Assembly (NCBI GenBank): GCA_038106145.1
Contig: JAYODD010000012.1
Span: 19,505 to 83,504, forward strand
Source of the DNA: JBFJKD01 sp038106145
GTDB taxonomy: Bacteria > Pseudomonadota > Gammaproteobacteria > Pseudomonadales > Porticoccaceae
DNA length: 64,000 nucleotides
Direction of reading: 5' to 3'
In this document: positions 8,905-18,537 of the stretch, piece by piece
How positions within the stretch are numbered: position 1 is the stretch's first letter
How the letters are laid out: each line of letters starts with the position of its first letter
Notes under the pieces: generated by a model
What the model was told of the DNA's origin: nothing
Database searches by the model: none
Seen by the model: only the letters and a program-made list of their open reading frames with translations
Made by a program: the position numbers and the translations under genes

Positions 8905-10911
8905 ATGCGCATAAGAACCTTAATTCTGTTGGCGATGTTGCTGTCTGGGTACCATCTGCCGCTGGGGGCAGCGGAGGGTGCCAACGACGGGGACGAAACG
9001 GTAACCCTTAGCTTGCAGGATGCGGAAATCGAAGATCTGGTGCGCTGGGCCGGTCAGGTCACCAACAAAACCATTATTGTCCATCCCAATGTGAAGGGCC
9101 GGGTAACGGTCCTGGCCGGCGAGTCGATGACGCGCGAAGAGGCCTACCAGGTGTTTCTGTCGGTGTTGCAGGTGCACGGCTTCAGCGTGATTGAGGCGGG
9201 CGATGCGCTCAAGGTGATTCCGGCGCAGCAGGCCAAGGAAAACGATGTGCCACTGCTCGAAACCGGTAATGCCGGGCAGGAAGATATGGTGGTGCGCATC
9301 GTCAAGGTCAAAAATATCTCGGCGGTGGAGGTGGTTAATCTGGTGCGGCCGATGGTGCCGCAGTTTGCCCATCTTGCGGCCTATCCCCCCACCAACGCGA
9401 TTTTAATTGCCGCCAGTGCGGGAAAAATTGATCAGATTGCGCGCATAGTGGACCGACTTGATCAGGTGGGTTCCATCGATATCGAGTTATTGCCACTGCA
9501 ATTTGCCAGCGCCCGTCAGGTGGCGGACGTGGTCGGCAAACTGTTGCCCGGTGGTGGGCAACAGGGTCAGGGCGCGGAGACGAAAGGANNNNNNNNNNCC
9601 ATTGCGGTGGACGAGCGCTCCAATAGTCTGCTCCTGACCGGTGATCCGGTGACCCGCCAGCAGATAAAAGCGCTGGTGCAGCGCCTCGACCAACCCCTCA
9701 GTGGCGATGGCAATACCCAGGTAATTTATTTGCAGTATGCCAAGGCGGAAGACCTGGTGCCGATCCTGGAAAGCGTCAGCGGCAGTGTACAGAAGGGCGA
9801 GAAGGATCAACGCCTCGCCGATGTCGATGTCAATATTCGTGCCAACGAATCCCTCAACGCCCTGATTATCACCGCACCACCGTCGCTGCAAAACGCCATG
9901 CGTGGAGTAATCGGCAAACTCGATGTGCGTCGTGCACAGGTGCTGGTGGAAGCGCTCATCGTTGAAGTTAATGAAGATCTGGCCAACGACCTCGGCGTGC
10001 AGTGGCAATCCAATTTGACCCCGAATCAGGAATCGGTGTTCGCCGGTTTTTCCGCGTTTCCGCCCACGGTGTCTCCGCTCACGTTTGACAGTTCCACCAG
10101 TACGGTAACGCTGGGCAGCGGCCTGTCCCTCGGGTATTTTCGCGGTGGCACGTTGCGCGCAATTATTCAGGCCCTGGAAGGCGAAACCAACGCCAATATT
10201 CTGTCCACGCCCACTATCCTTGCGCTGGATAATGAGGAGGCGCAGATTCTCGTGGGCTCCAGTGTGCCGTTTATTACCGGATCGCAGAAAAGGGAGGGAG
10301 ACAATGATCCCTTTCAAACCATTCAGCGCCAGGACATCGGCGTGTCGTTGAAAATTAAACCGCGAATTAATACCAATAATTCGGTGACGCTGGATATTGA
10401 ACAGAAAGTGGAAAGTATTGCACAGAGCACCGTGCAAACGGCAGATATCGTAACCAATAAACGGGAAATAAAAACCCGCGTGCTGATCGACAACGACCAG
10501 GTGTTAGTGCTGGGCGGTCTGATTCGCGATGAAATTTCTGAATCCGAATCCAAAGTGCCGTTGCTGGGTAATGTGCCGATCATCGGGCGCGTATTCAAGA
10601 GTACCTCGAGCACCGTGGTGAAGAAAAACCTGATGGTATTTATCCATCCGGTCATTTTGCGCGATAACCGCAGTAGTAATGATGCTACCCGCGCCCGCTA
10701 TGAGCACATGCGCGACAATCAGAAACAATTTGGCGACCGCGTTGAAACGTTTTACGTGCCCGGCCCGCTGCCTCTGCTGCCCGACTGGGTCGATGCACCT
10801 CCGCCCAAGCCAGTCACACCGAGCGATGCTGAGTCGGCGGTGCGGGACTCCCCACAGGCGGTGCCGGTCCCCGATGCGCCGCGCACACCCGAGTCCGGGC
10901 CGCAGCCGTGA
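8905..10911 (+). CDS. gspD: Type II secretion secretin GspD
   Basis: The outer-membrane secretin channel, about 668 residues. It has a signal peptide (ILLAMLLSGYHLPLGAA), N0-N3 periplasmic domains (LQDAEIEDLVRWAG; repeats ending in QIARIVDRLD and GVIGKLDVRR), and a C-terminal secretin domain (VEALIVEVNEDLANDLG, ANILSTPTILALDNEEA, VPLLGNVPIIGRVFKS, LMVFIHPVILRD). A proline-rich tail follows. A 10-N assembly gap (9589-9598) falls in the N2-N3 region just before IAVDERSN. The frame happens to stay open across the Ns, but the true number of missing residues is unknown. An AAGGA site precedes the ATG, and the end overlaps gspE by 4 bp (GTGA). Confidence 0.93.
   Translation: MRIRTLILLAMLLSGYHLPLGAAEGANDGDETVTLSLQDAEIEDLVRWAGQVTNKTIIVHPNVKGRVTVLAGESMTREEAYQVFLSVLQVHGFSVIEAGDALKVIPAQQAKENDVPLLETGNAGQEDMVVRIVKVKNISAVEVVNLVRPMVPQFAHLAAYPPTNAILIAASAGKIDQIARIVDRLDQVGSIDIELLPLQFASARQVADVVGKLLPGGGQQGQGAETKGXXXXIAVDERSNSLLLTGDPVTRQQIKALVQRLDQPLSGDGNTQVIYLQYAKAEDLVPILESVSGSVQKGEKDQRLADVDVNIRANESLNALIITAPPSLQNAMRGVIGKLDVRRAQVLVEALIVEVNEDLANDLGVQWQSNLTPNQESVFAGFSAFPPTVSPLTFDSSTSTVTLGSGLSLGYFRGGTLRAIIQALEGETNANILSTPTILALDNEEAQILVGSSVPFITGSQKREGDNDPFQTIQRQDIGVSLKIKPRINTNNSVTLDIEQKVESIAQSTVQTADIVTNKREIKTRVLIDNDQVLVLGGLIRDEISESESKVPLLGNVPIIGRVFKSTSSTVVKKNLMVFIHPVILRDNRSSNDATRARYEHMRDNQKQFGDRVETFYVPGPLPLLPDWVDAPPPKPVTPSDAESAVRDSPQAVPVPDAPRTPESGPQP
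9589..9598. other. Assembly gap of 10 N inside gspD
   Basis: Ten unknown bases between the GAETKG and IAVDERSN coding stretches of the secretin. A fixed run of 10 suggests a scaffolding placeholder rather than a measured length. Confidence 0.95.
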
Positions 10912-12410
10912 ACCCCGACGGGGTACTAGCCCATAGCCAGCCCCTGCTACCGTTTGGATTCGCCAAGCGCCACGGCGTGGTGCTGCTTAACGAGGGTCAA
11001 CAGCCGCGCCGCGCGCTATGCACAAAGTCGCCGACGCTTGCGGTCATCACTGAGGTCAGGCGTTTCGCCGGCGAGCCGGTGGCGGTGGAAGTGGTCGATG
11101 CCGAGACCTTTCAGCGGTATATCGGTAGCACCTACGAACAGCATAGTGACACCGCCATGGCCATGGTGGCTGATATCGGCGAGGATCTGAACCTGGAGCG
11201 GCTGGCCGCCGCGGTGCCGGAGACCGAGGATCTGCTGGAGCAACAGGAGGACGCACCAATAATCCGCCTGATTAATGCGATTCTCGCCGAAGCGATCAAA
11301 CAACAAGCCTCGGATATTCATGTGGAAATTTATGAAACGCGACTTGCCGTTCGCTTCCGCACCGACGGCGTGTTGCGCGATGTGGTGGAACCGCGACGCG
11401 CACTGGCACCCTTGCTGGTATCCCGGCTGAAGGTGATGGCACGGCTCGATATCGCCGAAAAAAGAGTGCCTCAGGACGGGCGTATCTCCCTGCGTCTGGG
11501 GGGGCGCGACGTGGATGTACGGGTGTCCACTATGCCCACCTCCTACGGTGAGCGGGTGGTATTGCGCCTGCTCGACAAGCAGGCGGGACGCATGGATCTG
11601 GCGGCGCTGGGTATGGCGGAACAGGATTTGCGCCACTGCGACCGGTTATTGCGGTTGTCCCACGGCATTTTTTTGGTAACGGGACCCACCGGGTCGGGTA
11701 AGACCACAACGCTGTATGCGGGACTGGGGCGCATCAACGACCGCAAAATGAATATTCTGACCGTCGAAGACCCGGTTGAATACCATCTCGAGGGGGTTAG
11801 CCAGACTCAGGTCAATGTCAAAGCGGGTATGACCTTTGCGCGCGGCCTGCGGGCTATTTTGCGTCAGGACCCCGATGTGGTGATGGTGGGAGAGATTCGC
11901 GATCTGGAGACCATGCAGATCGCGGTGCAGGCCAGTCTGACCGGACACCTGGTGCTATCGACGTTGCATACCAACACTGCCACCGGTGCGGTGACGCGGC
12001 TGATCGATATGGGCGTGGAGCCCTTTTTACTGGCCTCCAGCCTGGTGGGAGTGCTGGCGCAACGGCTGGTGCGCGTGTTGTGTCGGGACTGCCGCGAGGT
12101 TTATACCCCGGACGCTGCCGAGTGTGCGTTGCTGGGTATTCCCGCAACGCCGCCGGTACGCCTGTATCGCGCCTCTGCCCGTGGCTGTGACAGCTGTCAC
12201 CACCAGGGCTACAGCGGGCGCACGGGTATCTACGAACTGGTGGTGGTGGACGCCCGGTTGCGCGAATTGATTCACGACCAGGCGTCGGAGGCGACGCTGG
12301 TCAATTATGCCCGCACCCTGGGGCCGTCCATCCGCGCGGACGGCTGCCGCAAGGTATTGGCCGGTATCACCGCCCTGGAGGAAGTTTTGCGGGTCACCCA
12401 GGACGAGTAG
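10908..12410 (+). CDS. gspE: Type II secretion ATPase GspE
   Basis: The cytoplasmic hexameric ATPase that powers pseudopilus assembly; 500 residues. An N1E-type region leads to the core with Walker A GPTGSGKTT (259-267), the Asp box (IFLVTGPTG; ILTVEDPVEY), Walker B around 322-332 (DVVMVGEIRD) and the His box (TGHLVLSTLHTN). The zinc-binding tetracysteine module CRDC...CDSC follows near 390-430. It starts at GTG, overlapping the gspD stop by 4 bp, so translational coupling is likely. Confidence 0.95.
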   Translation: MNPDGVLAHSQPLLPFGFAKRHGVVLLNEGQQPRRALCTKSPTLAVITEVRRFAGEPVAVEVVDAETFQRYIGSTYEQHSDTAMAMVADIGEDLNLERLAAAVPETEDLLEQQEDAPIIRLINAILAEAIKQQASDIHVEIYETRLAVRFRTDGVLRDVVEPRRALAPLLVSRLKVMARLDIAEKRVPQDGRISLRLGGRDVDVRVSTMPTSYGERVVLRLLDKQAGRMDLAALGMAEQDLRHCDRLLRLSHGIFLVTGPTGSGKTTTLYAGLGRINDRKMNILTVEDPVEYHLEGVSQTQVNVKAGMTFARGLRAILRQDPDVVMVGEIRDLETMQIAVQASLTGHLVLSTLHTNTATGAVTRLIDMGVEPFLLASSLVGVLAQRLVRVLCRDCREVYTPDAAECALLGIPATPPVRLYRASARGCDSCHHQGYSGRTGIYELVVVDARLRELIHDQASEATLVNYARTLGPSIRADGCRKVLAGITALEEVLRVTQDE

Positions 12411-12456
12411 CCTGAACTGGCACACGCGCTTGCAGGAGCCCTAATCGGAATCGACC

Positions 12457-13668
12457 ATGCCAGCCTTTGACTATATTGCCATTGATGCCCAGGGCAAGCG
12501 GCGCAAGGGTGCGCTGGAGGGGGACAGTGCGCGCCATATTCGCCAGCAGTTACGGGAGCGGGCACTGACACCCCTGGCGGTGGAGTTGGCGGACGAGAAG
12601 CCCCTGACCCTGCACCGCCCGCTATTTGGTCAGCACCTGGGCATTCGGCAGTTGGCGCTGATGACGCGGCAGTTAGCGGCCCTGGTACAGGCCGGTATGC
12701 CGCTCACCGACGTGCTGGGAGCGGTGGCAGAACAGAGTGAGTCCGCGCGCGCGCGGCGCATTGTTACGGCGTTGCGGGCGCGGGTGCGGGAAGGCTACAG
12801 CCTCGCCCATGCGCTGGCGGATTTCCCCGGAACCTTTGACCGCCTGTTTCGCGCCACGATTGCCGCAGGCGAGCAGTCCGGGTATCTGGATCGCGTGCTG
12901 GCTCAGCTCGCGGATTACATTGAGCAGAGCCACGAGTTTCGACAAAAGGTTCAACTCGCGCTGATTTATCCGGTGTTGCTGGTGGTGTTGTCCTTCGCCA
13001 TTGTGACCGGGTTGATGGTCTATGTGGTGCCCGATGTCATCAAGGTGTTTACCGGCACCGGTCAGCCACTACCCGCTCTGACGCGCGGATTGGTGGCGCT
13101 CAGCGATTTTACGGTGGCCTGGGGCTGGCTGGTGGCGCTGGTGGCAATTGTGCTGGTCGCAGGGTTTCGCGTCGCGCTACGCAATCCCGCTTGGCGGCGG
13201 GCTTGGCACCGACGCTATTTACGTTGGCCTCTGGTGCGTAAATTGAGTCGTGGTGTCAACGCCGCGCGTTACATCAATACTCTCAGTATTCTGACCCAGA
13301 GCAGTGTACCGCTGGTGGATGCGATGCATATTGCCGGAGAGGTGGTAGGCAACGACTACATTCGCGAGCAGGTGGGCGTGGCGCGACGCCAGGTCAGCGA
13401 GGGCGCCACGTTGTACGACGCCCTGGGCGCGACCGGCTGTTTTCCGCCGATTATGCTGCACATGATTGCCAGTGGTGAAGCCAGCGGCGAACTGGATGCC
13501 ATGCTGGCGCGCACCGCCCACCAGCAACAGCGGGATTTACAGGTATTGGTGGCAACCCTGGTCGCCCTGTTTGAGCCGTTGATGTTATTGACCATGGGTG
13601 CGGTGGTCATGCTGATCGTGTTGGCCATCCTGCTACCCATACTGAGTTTAAATCAGTTGGTGGCATAG
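12457..13668 (+). CDS. gspF: Type II secretion inner-membrane platform protein GspF
   Basis: A 403-residue polytopic protein that forms the inner-membrane platform on which GspE drives pseudopilus growth. It opens with the typical PAFDYIAIDAQGK, has two GspF cytoplasmic repeats (LTRQLAALVQAGMPL near 75; LSILTQSSVPLVDAM near 285) and three membrane helices (about 170-195, 220-245 and 370-398). It lies 46 bp after gspE. Confidence 0.95.
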   Translation: MPAFDYIAIDAQGKRRKGALEGDSARHIRQQLRERALTPLAVELADEKPLTLHRPLFGQHLGIRQLALMTRQLAALVQAGMPLTDVLGAVAEQSESARARRIVTALRARVREGYSLAHALADFPGTFDRLFRATIAAGEQSGYLDRVLAQLADYIEQSHEFRQKVQLALIYPVLLVVLSFAIVTGLMVYVVPDVIKVFTGTGQPLPALTRGLVALSDFTVAWGWLVALVAIVLVAGFRVALRNPAWRRAWHRRYLRWPLVRKLSRGVNAARYINTLSILTQSSVPLVDAMHIAGEVVGNDYIREQVGVARRQVSEGATLYDALGATGCFPPIMLHMIASGEASGELDAMLARTAHQQQRDLQVLVATLVALFEPLMLLTMGAVVMLIVLAILLPILSLNQLVA

Positions 13669-13737
13669 CGGGCTGGCGGCACGGTCTCCAGTTTTATCAA
13701 GACCTGGAAATGCATTTGAAAGAGGAGTCAACGAACC

Positions 13738-14190
13738 ATGAATAGCGCCAGTTCCCCGTCGGCCAAATATCGACGCGCCAGCGGCTTTACCCTGATTGAA
13801 ATTATGGTGGTGATTGTGATTCTCGGGGTGCTCGGCGCACTGGTGATACCGAATATTATCGGTCGCACCGGTGAGGCACGGGTTACCGCTGCGAAAAGTG
13901 ATATGCGCGCCATCGCCAACGCGTTGGATTTATACAAACTCGACAACTTTAATTACCCCAGTACCGATCAGGGTTTGCAGGCCCTGGTGACACAACCGGG
14001 GGGTTTTCCCGAAGCTAAAAACTGGAATCCAGACGGGTATCTGAAAAAATTGCCCAAAGATCCCTGGGGTAACGATTACCAGTACATCAGCCCGGGGCGC
14101 AACGGTAAATATGATCTGTTTTCTCTCGGATCCGATGGCCGGGCGGGCGGCGAAAAAGAAGCAGCGGACCTGAACAATTGGGAATTATAA
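13738..14190 (+). CDS. gspG: Major pseudopilin GspG
   Basis: The major pseudopilin of the type II system, 150 residues. It has a type IV prepilin leader ending RRASG, cleavage before FTLIEIMVVIVILGVLG with Glu at +5, then the GspG globular part (DLYKLDNFNYPSTDQGLQAL; DPWGNDYQYISPGRNG; SLGSDGRAGGE). The last segment carries the calcium-loop aspartates common in GspG. A strong AGAGGAG site lies before the ATG. Cleavage needs a GspO/PilD peptidase, which is not in this window. Confidence 0.96.
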   Translation: MNSASSPSAKYRRASGFTLIEIMVVIVILGVLGALVIPNIIGRTGEARVTAAKSDMRAIANALDLYKLDNFNYPSTDQGLQALVTQPGGFPEAKNWNPDGYLKKLPKDPWGNDYQYISPGRNGKYDLFSLGSDGRAGGEKEAADLNNWEL

Positions 14191-14198
14191 CGGGCGTT

Positions 14199-14711
14199 GT
14201 GGATACTCGACACCAGCGCGGCTTTACGCTGCTGGAATTGTTGGTGGTATTGGTGATTATTGGCGTGATGGTCGGCGCAGTGCTGCTCAGCACCAGTGAT
14301 CGTCGCATCGGCGAATTGCACGATCAGGGCGATCGCCTGTTTTCATTGTTGCGCTGGTGCGCAGATGAAGCGTTGCAACAGCGCGTCGAATTGGGGCTGG
14401 TGATCGACGCGGAGGGTTACCGCTTGCTGGAGTGGTCGAACCGCGCGGGACGCTGGGACACCCCCACTGTCGCCGATGTACCCGGAGCGGTGAAATTACC
14501 TGGGTACTTGCGGCTACAGGTGCAAGTACAGGGTGAGCAGGACAATCTCCTGCGCCGCGATGACGAGGCTACGCCGGCGCCCACTATTTTATTTTTATCC
14601 AGCGGTGAAATAACCGATTTCGAGTTGACGCTGATTGTTACGGACAGGGCTGAGACTGCCATTACCATGTTGGGCGGAGGCTATGGGGAATTGCACTGGT
14701 TGCAGGAGTAA
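14199..14711 (+). CDS. gspH: Minor pseudopilin GspH
   Basis: A minor pseudopilin, about 170 residues. Its short leader (VDTRHQRG) is followed by FTLLELLVVLVIIGVMVGAVLL with Glu at +5, and then a GspH-type variable domain ending in GGGYGELHWLQE. The GTG at 14199 just after the gspG stop is preferred because it gives a normal prepilin leader; a TTG at 14178 inside gspG would add seven residues. Confidence 0.88.
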   Translation: MDTRHQRGFTLLELLVVLVIIGVMVGAVLLSTSDRRIGELHDQGDRLFSLLRWCADEALQQRVELGLVIDAEGYRLLEWSNRAGRWDTPTVADVPGAVKLPGYLRLQVQVQGEQDNLLRRDDEATPAPTILFLSSGEITDFELTLIVTDRAETAITMLGGGYGELHWLQE

Positions 14712-15078
14712 ACCCGGGCGTAGCGCCGGTTTCACGCTGCTGGAAACACTGGTGGCGCTGGCGATTTTTGCGATATGTGTTGCGGTGCTGCTGGCGCAGT
14801 CGCAGCGCGCGCTGCATCTGCAACAGCAGTTAGAAATGCGCACCGTCGCGCGGTGGGTGGCCGAGAACAAATTGGCGGAATTGCAGCTACAGACACCCTG
14901 GCCCGCGACGGGTACCAGCACCGACAGTGTGGAGCTGGGCGATCGATCCTGGCAGGTGATCAGTACCGTCGCCGATACCGCGCGGGCAGACTTTCGTCGC
15001 ATTGAAATTGCCGTATACGTCGAGCAGGGCGCGGTCGATGCGGTCGATCACCTGATCGGCTTTGTTGGGCTGAATTGA
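14683..15078 (+). CDS. gspI: Minor pseudopilin GspI
   Basis: A minor pseudopilin that nucleates the pseudopilus tip with GspJ and GspK; about 131 residues. The leader MGNCTGCRSKPGRSAG precedes FTLLETLVALAIFAICVAVLL, and the GspI-type motif VAENKLAELQL follows. The start overlaps the 3' end of gspH by about 29 bp. The ATG at 14683 has GGAGG only two bases upstream, which is close, but no better start was found. It ends one base into the gspJ start. Confidence 0.88.
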   Translation: MGNCTGCRSKPGRSAGFTLLETLVALAIFAICVAVLLAQSQRALHLQQQLEMRTVARWVAENKLAELQLQTPWPATGTSTDSVELGDRSWQVISTVADTARADFRRIEIAVYVEQGAVDAVDHLIGFVGLN

Positions 15079-15776
15079 TGAGAAGTCGGCGGGCACAGGG
15101 CGGGTTCACGCTGCTGGAGGTGTTGGTGGCCCTGTCCATCTTCGCGGTACTGGGAATGAGCGCGTACCGCGTGTTGAGCGGGGCGATGACAACCCACGAG
15201 CGGTTGCGCGAGCGGCAACTGGCAATGGCGCAACTAACCTTCGCCCTGCGCTCCCTGCACGACGAATTGAGTCAAGTGGTGGAGCGCGGCGTACGTGCCG
15301 AATACGGAGATCGGGAAGAGCCTTTTATCGGTACCGCGCAAACCCTGATTTTTAGCTATGGCGGTTGGTCCAATCCCCTGGGCCATCGGCGTGGCAGCGT
15401 GCAGCGGGTCAGTTATGGTCTGGGTAGCGAGTCGACCGAGCGCAGTACCGAGGCTAGGGCTACGCTGCAAAAAATATCGACCGAACCGATGTTACAGCGT
15501 CTGTTCTGGACTGTCCTCGACCGGGCCCAGGACACGTTGCCCTTGAGCCGTAACCTGGTGTCGCTGCGGGAGCTAAATTTTCGCTATCTGGGGGATGAGG
15601 GGGAATGGCACGGTGTGTGGCCGCCACTCGCCCCAGGGGCTGGGGACGCCGCGGGAGCCGCGCAGGCGCTGCCACTGGCAGTGGAAATTACCCTGTCGTC
15701 GCGACGCTTTGGGGAAATTCGGCGGTTGCTGAAACTGCGTGATCGCCAAACCCGGGGGGATGACGGGGATGCTTGA
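15078..15776 (+). CDS. gspJ: Minor pseudopilin GspJ
   Basis: A tip pseudopilin of 232 residues. The leader MRSRRAQGG precedes FTLLEVLVALSIFAVLGMSAY, and the GspJ domain follows (LRSLHDELSQVVERGVR; FLY-like RELNFRYLGDEGEW; LPLAVEITLSS). The gspI stop and this ATG share one base (TGATG). The C-terminus overlaps gspK. Confidence 0.9.
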   Translation: MRSRRAQGGFTLLEVLVALSIFAVLGMSAYRVLSGAMTTHERLRERQLAMAQLTFALRSLHDELSQVVERGVRAEYGDREEPFIGTAQTLIFSYGGWSNPLGHRRGSVQRVSYGLGSESTERSTEARATLQKISTEPMLQRLFWTVLDRAQDTLPLSRNLVSLRELNFRYLGDEGEWHGVWPPLAPGAGDAAGAAQALPLAVEITLSSRRFGEIRRLLKLRDRQTRGDDGDA

Positions 15777-16758
15777 GCGGCAACGGGGCATGGCGTTGAT
15801 TACCATGCTGCTGATTTTCGCAATGGTTGCGGTGCTGGTTAATGGTATGACGGCAGAGGGTTTCAGTGCCACTCGGCGCACAGGCGCGTTACTCCACGAC
15901 AGTCAGGCATTTGCTTACGCGCGCGGCGGCGAACTGTTGGCACGGCAAATATTATTCCTCGATTGGCAGGGCGACAGTATATCCGGTGAGTTTGCCGATG
16001 CCCCCAGCGAAGAGTGGGCGCTGGTCCGGGCGCCGTATCAGCCGGACGCGGGAGAAATTTTGCTACGCATAACGGATGCCCAGGAAAAGTTTAACATTAA
16101 CAATCTGATCGACGACGCGGGCCAGATGGTTGACGCGCAGCTCGCGGTGTTGCAGCGCCTGTTGGCGTCCCTGGGGATAGCGCCGGAAATTGCTTTGGCG
16201 ATTGTCGACTGGATTGATGCCGATCAGGTGCCGCGGGGCTACAACACCGAAGATCAGGGTTATCTCGCGGGCGACAACGGCTATCGCACTGCCGATCGAC
16301 CGTTGCAGGACATCGCCGAGTTGCGCGCGGTGTCGGGGGTGACGGCTGAAATATTTACAGCGTTGCAGCCCTACATCACGGCGCTGCCGGTGGCCACGGC
16401 GGTTAATATCAACACCGCCTCCGCGCGCCTGTTAAGCGCGGCGATGCCCGGGGTGGAGGGCAATGAGGTGGTGCTGACCCGCGGTGTACTGGACGGCGGT
16501 TTCAAATCTTTCGACGCCTTTTTGCAGGACGCGGTAACTGCGGGTGTGCCCCCGCCAGCGGTACCACTGGCAGTGGCGAGCAGTTACTATGAGGTGTCGG
16601 TCGCGGTGACCTTTGCGGGCCGGGAACAGGAGTGGCGGACATTGATGTCGCGGGAATCCAATAGCGGGCACATCAGGACCCTGGCGCGGACGCGGGTACC
16701 ATTCTGGGAGTTCGCGCAACGTGGCGTGGACGCAGGCGCAGAGGCGACGCAGCCATGA
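15760..16758 (+). CDS. gspK: Minor pseudopilin GspK
   Basis: The large tip pseudopilin, about 332 residues. The leader MTGMLERQRG is followed by MALITMLLIFAMVAVLVNGM; the residue at +5 is Thr rather than Glu, as is usual for GspK, which caps the pseudopilus. The GspK domain follows (QEKFNINNLID, IVDWIDAD, NINTASARLLSAAMPG helix-hairpin-helix). Starts at 15739 (GTG), 15760 and 15769 (ATG) are all possible, and all overlap gspJ. The stop overlaps the gspL ATG (ATGA). Confidence 0.92.
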   Translation: MTGMLERQRGMALITMLLIFAMVAVLVNGMTAEGFSATRRTGALLHDSQAFAYARGGELLARQILFLDWQGDSISGEFADAPSEEWALVRAPYQPDAGEILLRITDAQEKFNINNLIDDAGQMVDAQLAVLQRLLASLGIAPEIALAIVDWIDADQVPRGYNTEDQGYLAGDNGYRTADRPLQDIAELRAVSGVTAEIFTALQPYITALPVATAVNINTASARLLSAAMPGVEGNEVVLTRGVLDGGFKSFDAFLQDAVTAGVPPPAVPLAVASSYYEVSVAVTFAGREQEWRTLMSRESNSGHIRTLARTRVPFWEFAQRGVDAGAEATQP

Positions 16759-18041
16759 GCGGAATATTAGCGCTCTATCCCGACGCGCACTGGTTGCAGG
16801 GTGGCGAAGGTGCATTGAACTGGCAGCGGGTAACGCCAGATGGCGCGGTTGTCGATGAGGGGAAGATAAAAATCGCGGCAACATCTGCCGACGAAGGTGA
16901 CGGGTTCGATGCGCGTGGTGTTGCGTCCGGTGACCTGCCCCAACCGCATGCGGACGAGGATATCGTCGTGGTGATTCCGGCACAGCTGGTCGTCGTGTTG
17001 ACCGTGGTATTGCCGCCGGGGAAAAAAAGCCAATTGCTGCGCGCATTACCTTATCTGGTCGAAGATGAACTGGCAGTTGCGGTGGAAAGTTTGCATTTCG
17101 CGCTGCTTGCAGCTGGTGCGAATGGCGCGGTGCAGTGCGCCGCCGTTGAACGACGCCTCGTCGCCAGCTTGCTCGAGCGTCTACGCGCGGCCCAGTTAAG
17201 CCCAACGGCGGTTGTTCCGGATAGCTGGTTGCTGCCCGCCCCCAGTGGTGCCGTGACGGTAATGGCGCGGGAGGGGATGGTGCTCGCGAAAAACGCCCAG
17301 GGCAAAAGCTGTGCTGTGGACGACGTCAACGGCGAGATCGCACTGGCGGCACTGTGCGAGGATCAGGTGACGGATACCCTGGTGCTGATCAATCCAGGGG
17401 ACGAGAGTCGCTGGCGGTTGTCGGCCGCGGGTGGAGGTATTAAAAACATCGAGGTGCGAGAGGTCGATAATCCCCTGACCCTGTTGAGCGCCCAGTTACC
17501 GTCAAGTATGACAGCGGCCAACCTGTTGCAGGGCGAGTTTACCCCCTCTGCGCGGCAAACCGGAGCGGCTCGGTGGAGAAATATTGCCGCCGCCGTGGCG
17601 CTACTGGTGGGTTTGCAATTAATTTATTTCGTTGGCGCAGGCGGATATTTTAATTATCGGGCGACTGCCCTTGAGCAGCAAGTAGAAGCGCGTTATCGGG
17701 AAATTTTTCCGTCAGATAAAAAAATTGTGGATATTCGCAGTCAGGCTGAAGGGCACCTGAGAAATGCCGCCGCCGGTGGCGCAACTGGTTTTATGGAACA
17801 GGTACAACTGTTGGCCAACGCGTGGCAAACCCTCGGTGCTGAACTATTCACGCTGCGTGGCTTGCGCTACGACGGGCGCGAAAACACACTACATGTGGAT
17901 GTCGACGCCACGTCAATACAGCGGGTGGAAGAGTTGGTTGCGGCGCTACGCAAGCTCGGAAGCGCCGCACGTTTGCAATCCGCGCGTGGGGAAAATACCG
18001 GCGTGCGCGCCAACCTGGTGATCGGGGGCAAGGATGAATAA
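16755..18041 (+). CDS. gspL: Type II secretion protein GspL
   Basis: A bitopic inner-membrane protein of 428 residues that docks GspE to the platform. It has an actin-like cytoplasmic domain (residues 1-about 265; VVVIPAQLVVVLTVVLPPGK, ALPYLVEDELA), one membrane helix near 277-300 (IAAAVALLVGLQLIYFVGAGG), and a periplasmic ferredoxin-like domain (LRYDGRENTLHVDVDATS). It overlaps gspK by 4 bp and gspM by 8 bp. Confidence 0.9.
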   Translation: MSGILALYPDAHWLQGGEGALNWQRVTPDGAVVDEGKIKIAATSADEGDGFDARGVASGDLPQPHADEDIVVVIPAQLVVVLTVVLPPGKKSQLLRALPYLVEDELAVAVESLHFALLAAGANGAVQCAAVERRLVASLLERLRAAQLSPTAVVPDSWLLPAPSGAVTVMAREGMVLAKNAQGKSCAVDDVNGEIALAALCEDQVTDTLVLINPGDESRWRLSAAGGGIKNIEVREVDNPLTLLSAQLPSSMTAANLLQGEFTPSARQTGAARWRNIAAAVALLVGLQLIYFVGAGGYFNYRATALEQQVEARYREIFPSDKKIVDIRSQAEGHLRNAAAGGATGFMEQVQLLANAWQTLGAELFTLRGLRYDGRENTLHVDVDATSIQRVEELVAALRKLGSAARLQSARGENTGVRANLVIGGKDE

Positions 18042-18537
18042 TGCGCTGTTGACGTTACTGGCCCGCTGGCGTGAACTGAATGGGAGGGAGCAGCTTTTTT
18101 TGTCCGTTGGCGGCGCGTTTTTATTGCTGTTGCTGGTGTATTTTTCAGTCTTCGCGCCAGCCCTGAATTTTTACCAGGATGGCCGCGCCCGTTTTCAGCA
18201 GGCGCGCGAATTGGATCACTGGTTAACCCGGAACCGCCCAGCGTTACAGGGTGCGGTGGCGGGGCGCGCGGACAGTTTAGACGCGCAAAAATCCCAACAG
18301 TCCCTGGTGGCGATTGTGAGTGAAACCGCCAGCGCCCTGTCGATACACATAGACCGGATTGAACCCGGTGCCAACAATGTGCGGGTATGGGCCGACGGCG
18401 TGGAGTTTGCGGCGCTTCTTCAGTGGTTGACTGAACTTGGATCCAAATCCGCAATTCGGGTGCAGGAGGCCGCGTTGGAGAGCGCGGGGGAGGGCCGGGT
18501 TGGCATGCGCCTGCAACTGGTCAGCGCACGGGACTGA
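18034..18537 (+). CDS. gspM: Type II secretion protein GspM
   Basis: A 167-residue partner of GspL. It has a short cytoplasmic stretch (WRELNGREQLFLSVGG), one membrane helix (FLLLLLVYFSVFAPAL), a coiled region and a small periplasmic ferredoxin-like domain (VWADGVEFAALLQWLTEL). It is the last gene of the cluster; no gspN follows, and the next gene (fadH) is convergent. Confidence 0.88.
   Translation: MNNALLTLLARWRELNGREQLFLSVGGAFLLLLLVYFSVFAPALNFYQDGRARFQQARELDHWLTRNRPALQGAVAGRADSLDAQKSQQSLVAIVSETASALSIHIDRIEPGANNVRVWADGVEFAALLQWLTELGSKSAIRVQEAALESAGEGRVGMRLQLVSARD

Noticed and set aside
9487..10437. 316-codon minus ORF
   Set aside because: It lies wholly within gspD, crosses the N gap, and has no domain; a shadow of GC-rich coding.
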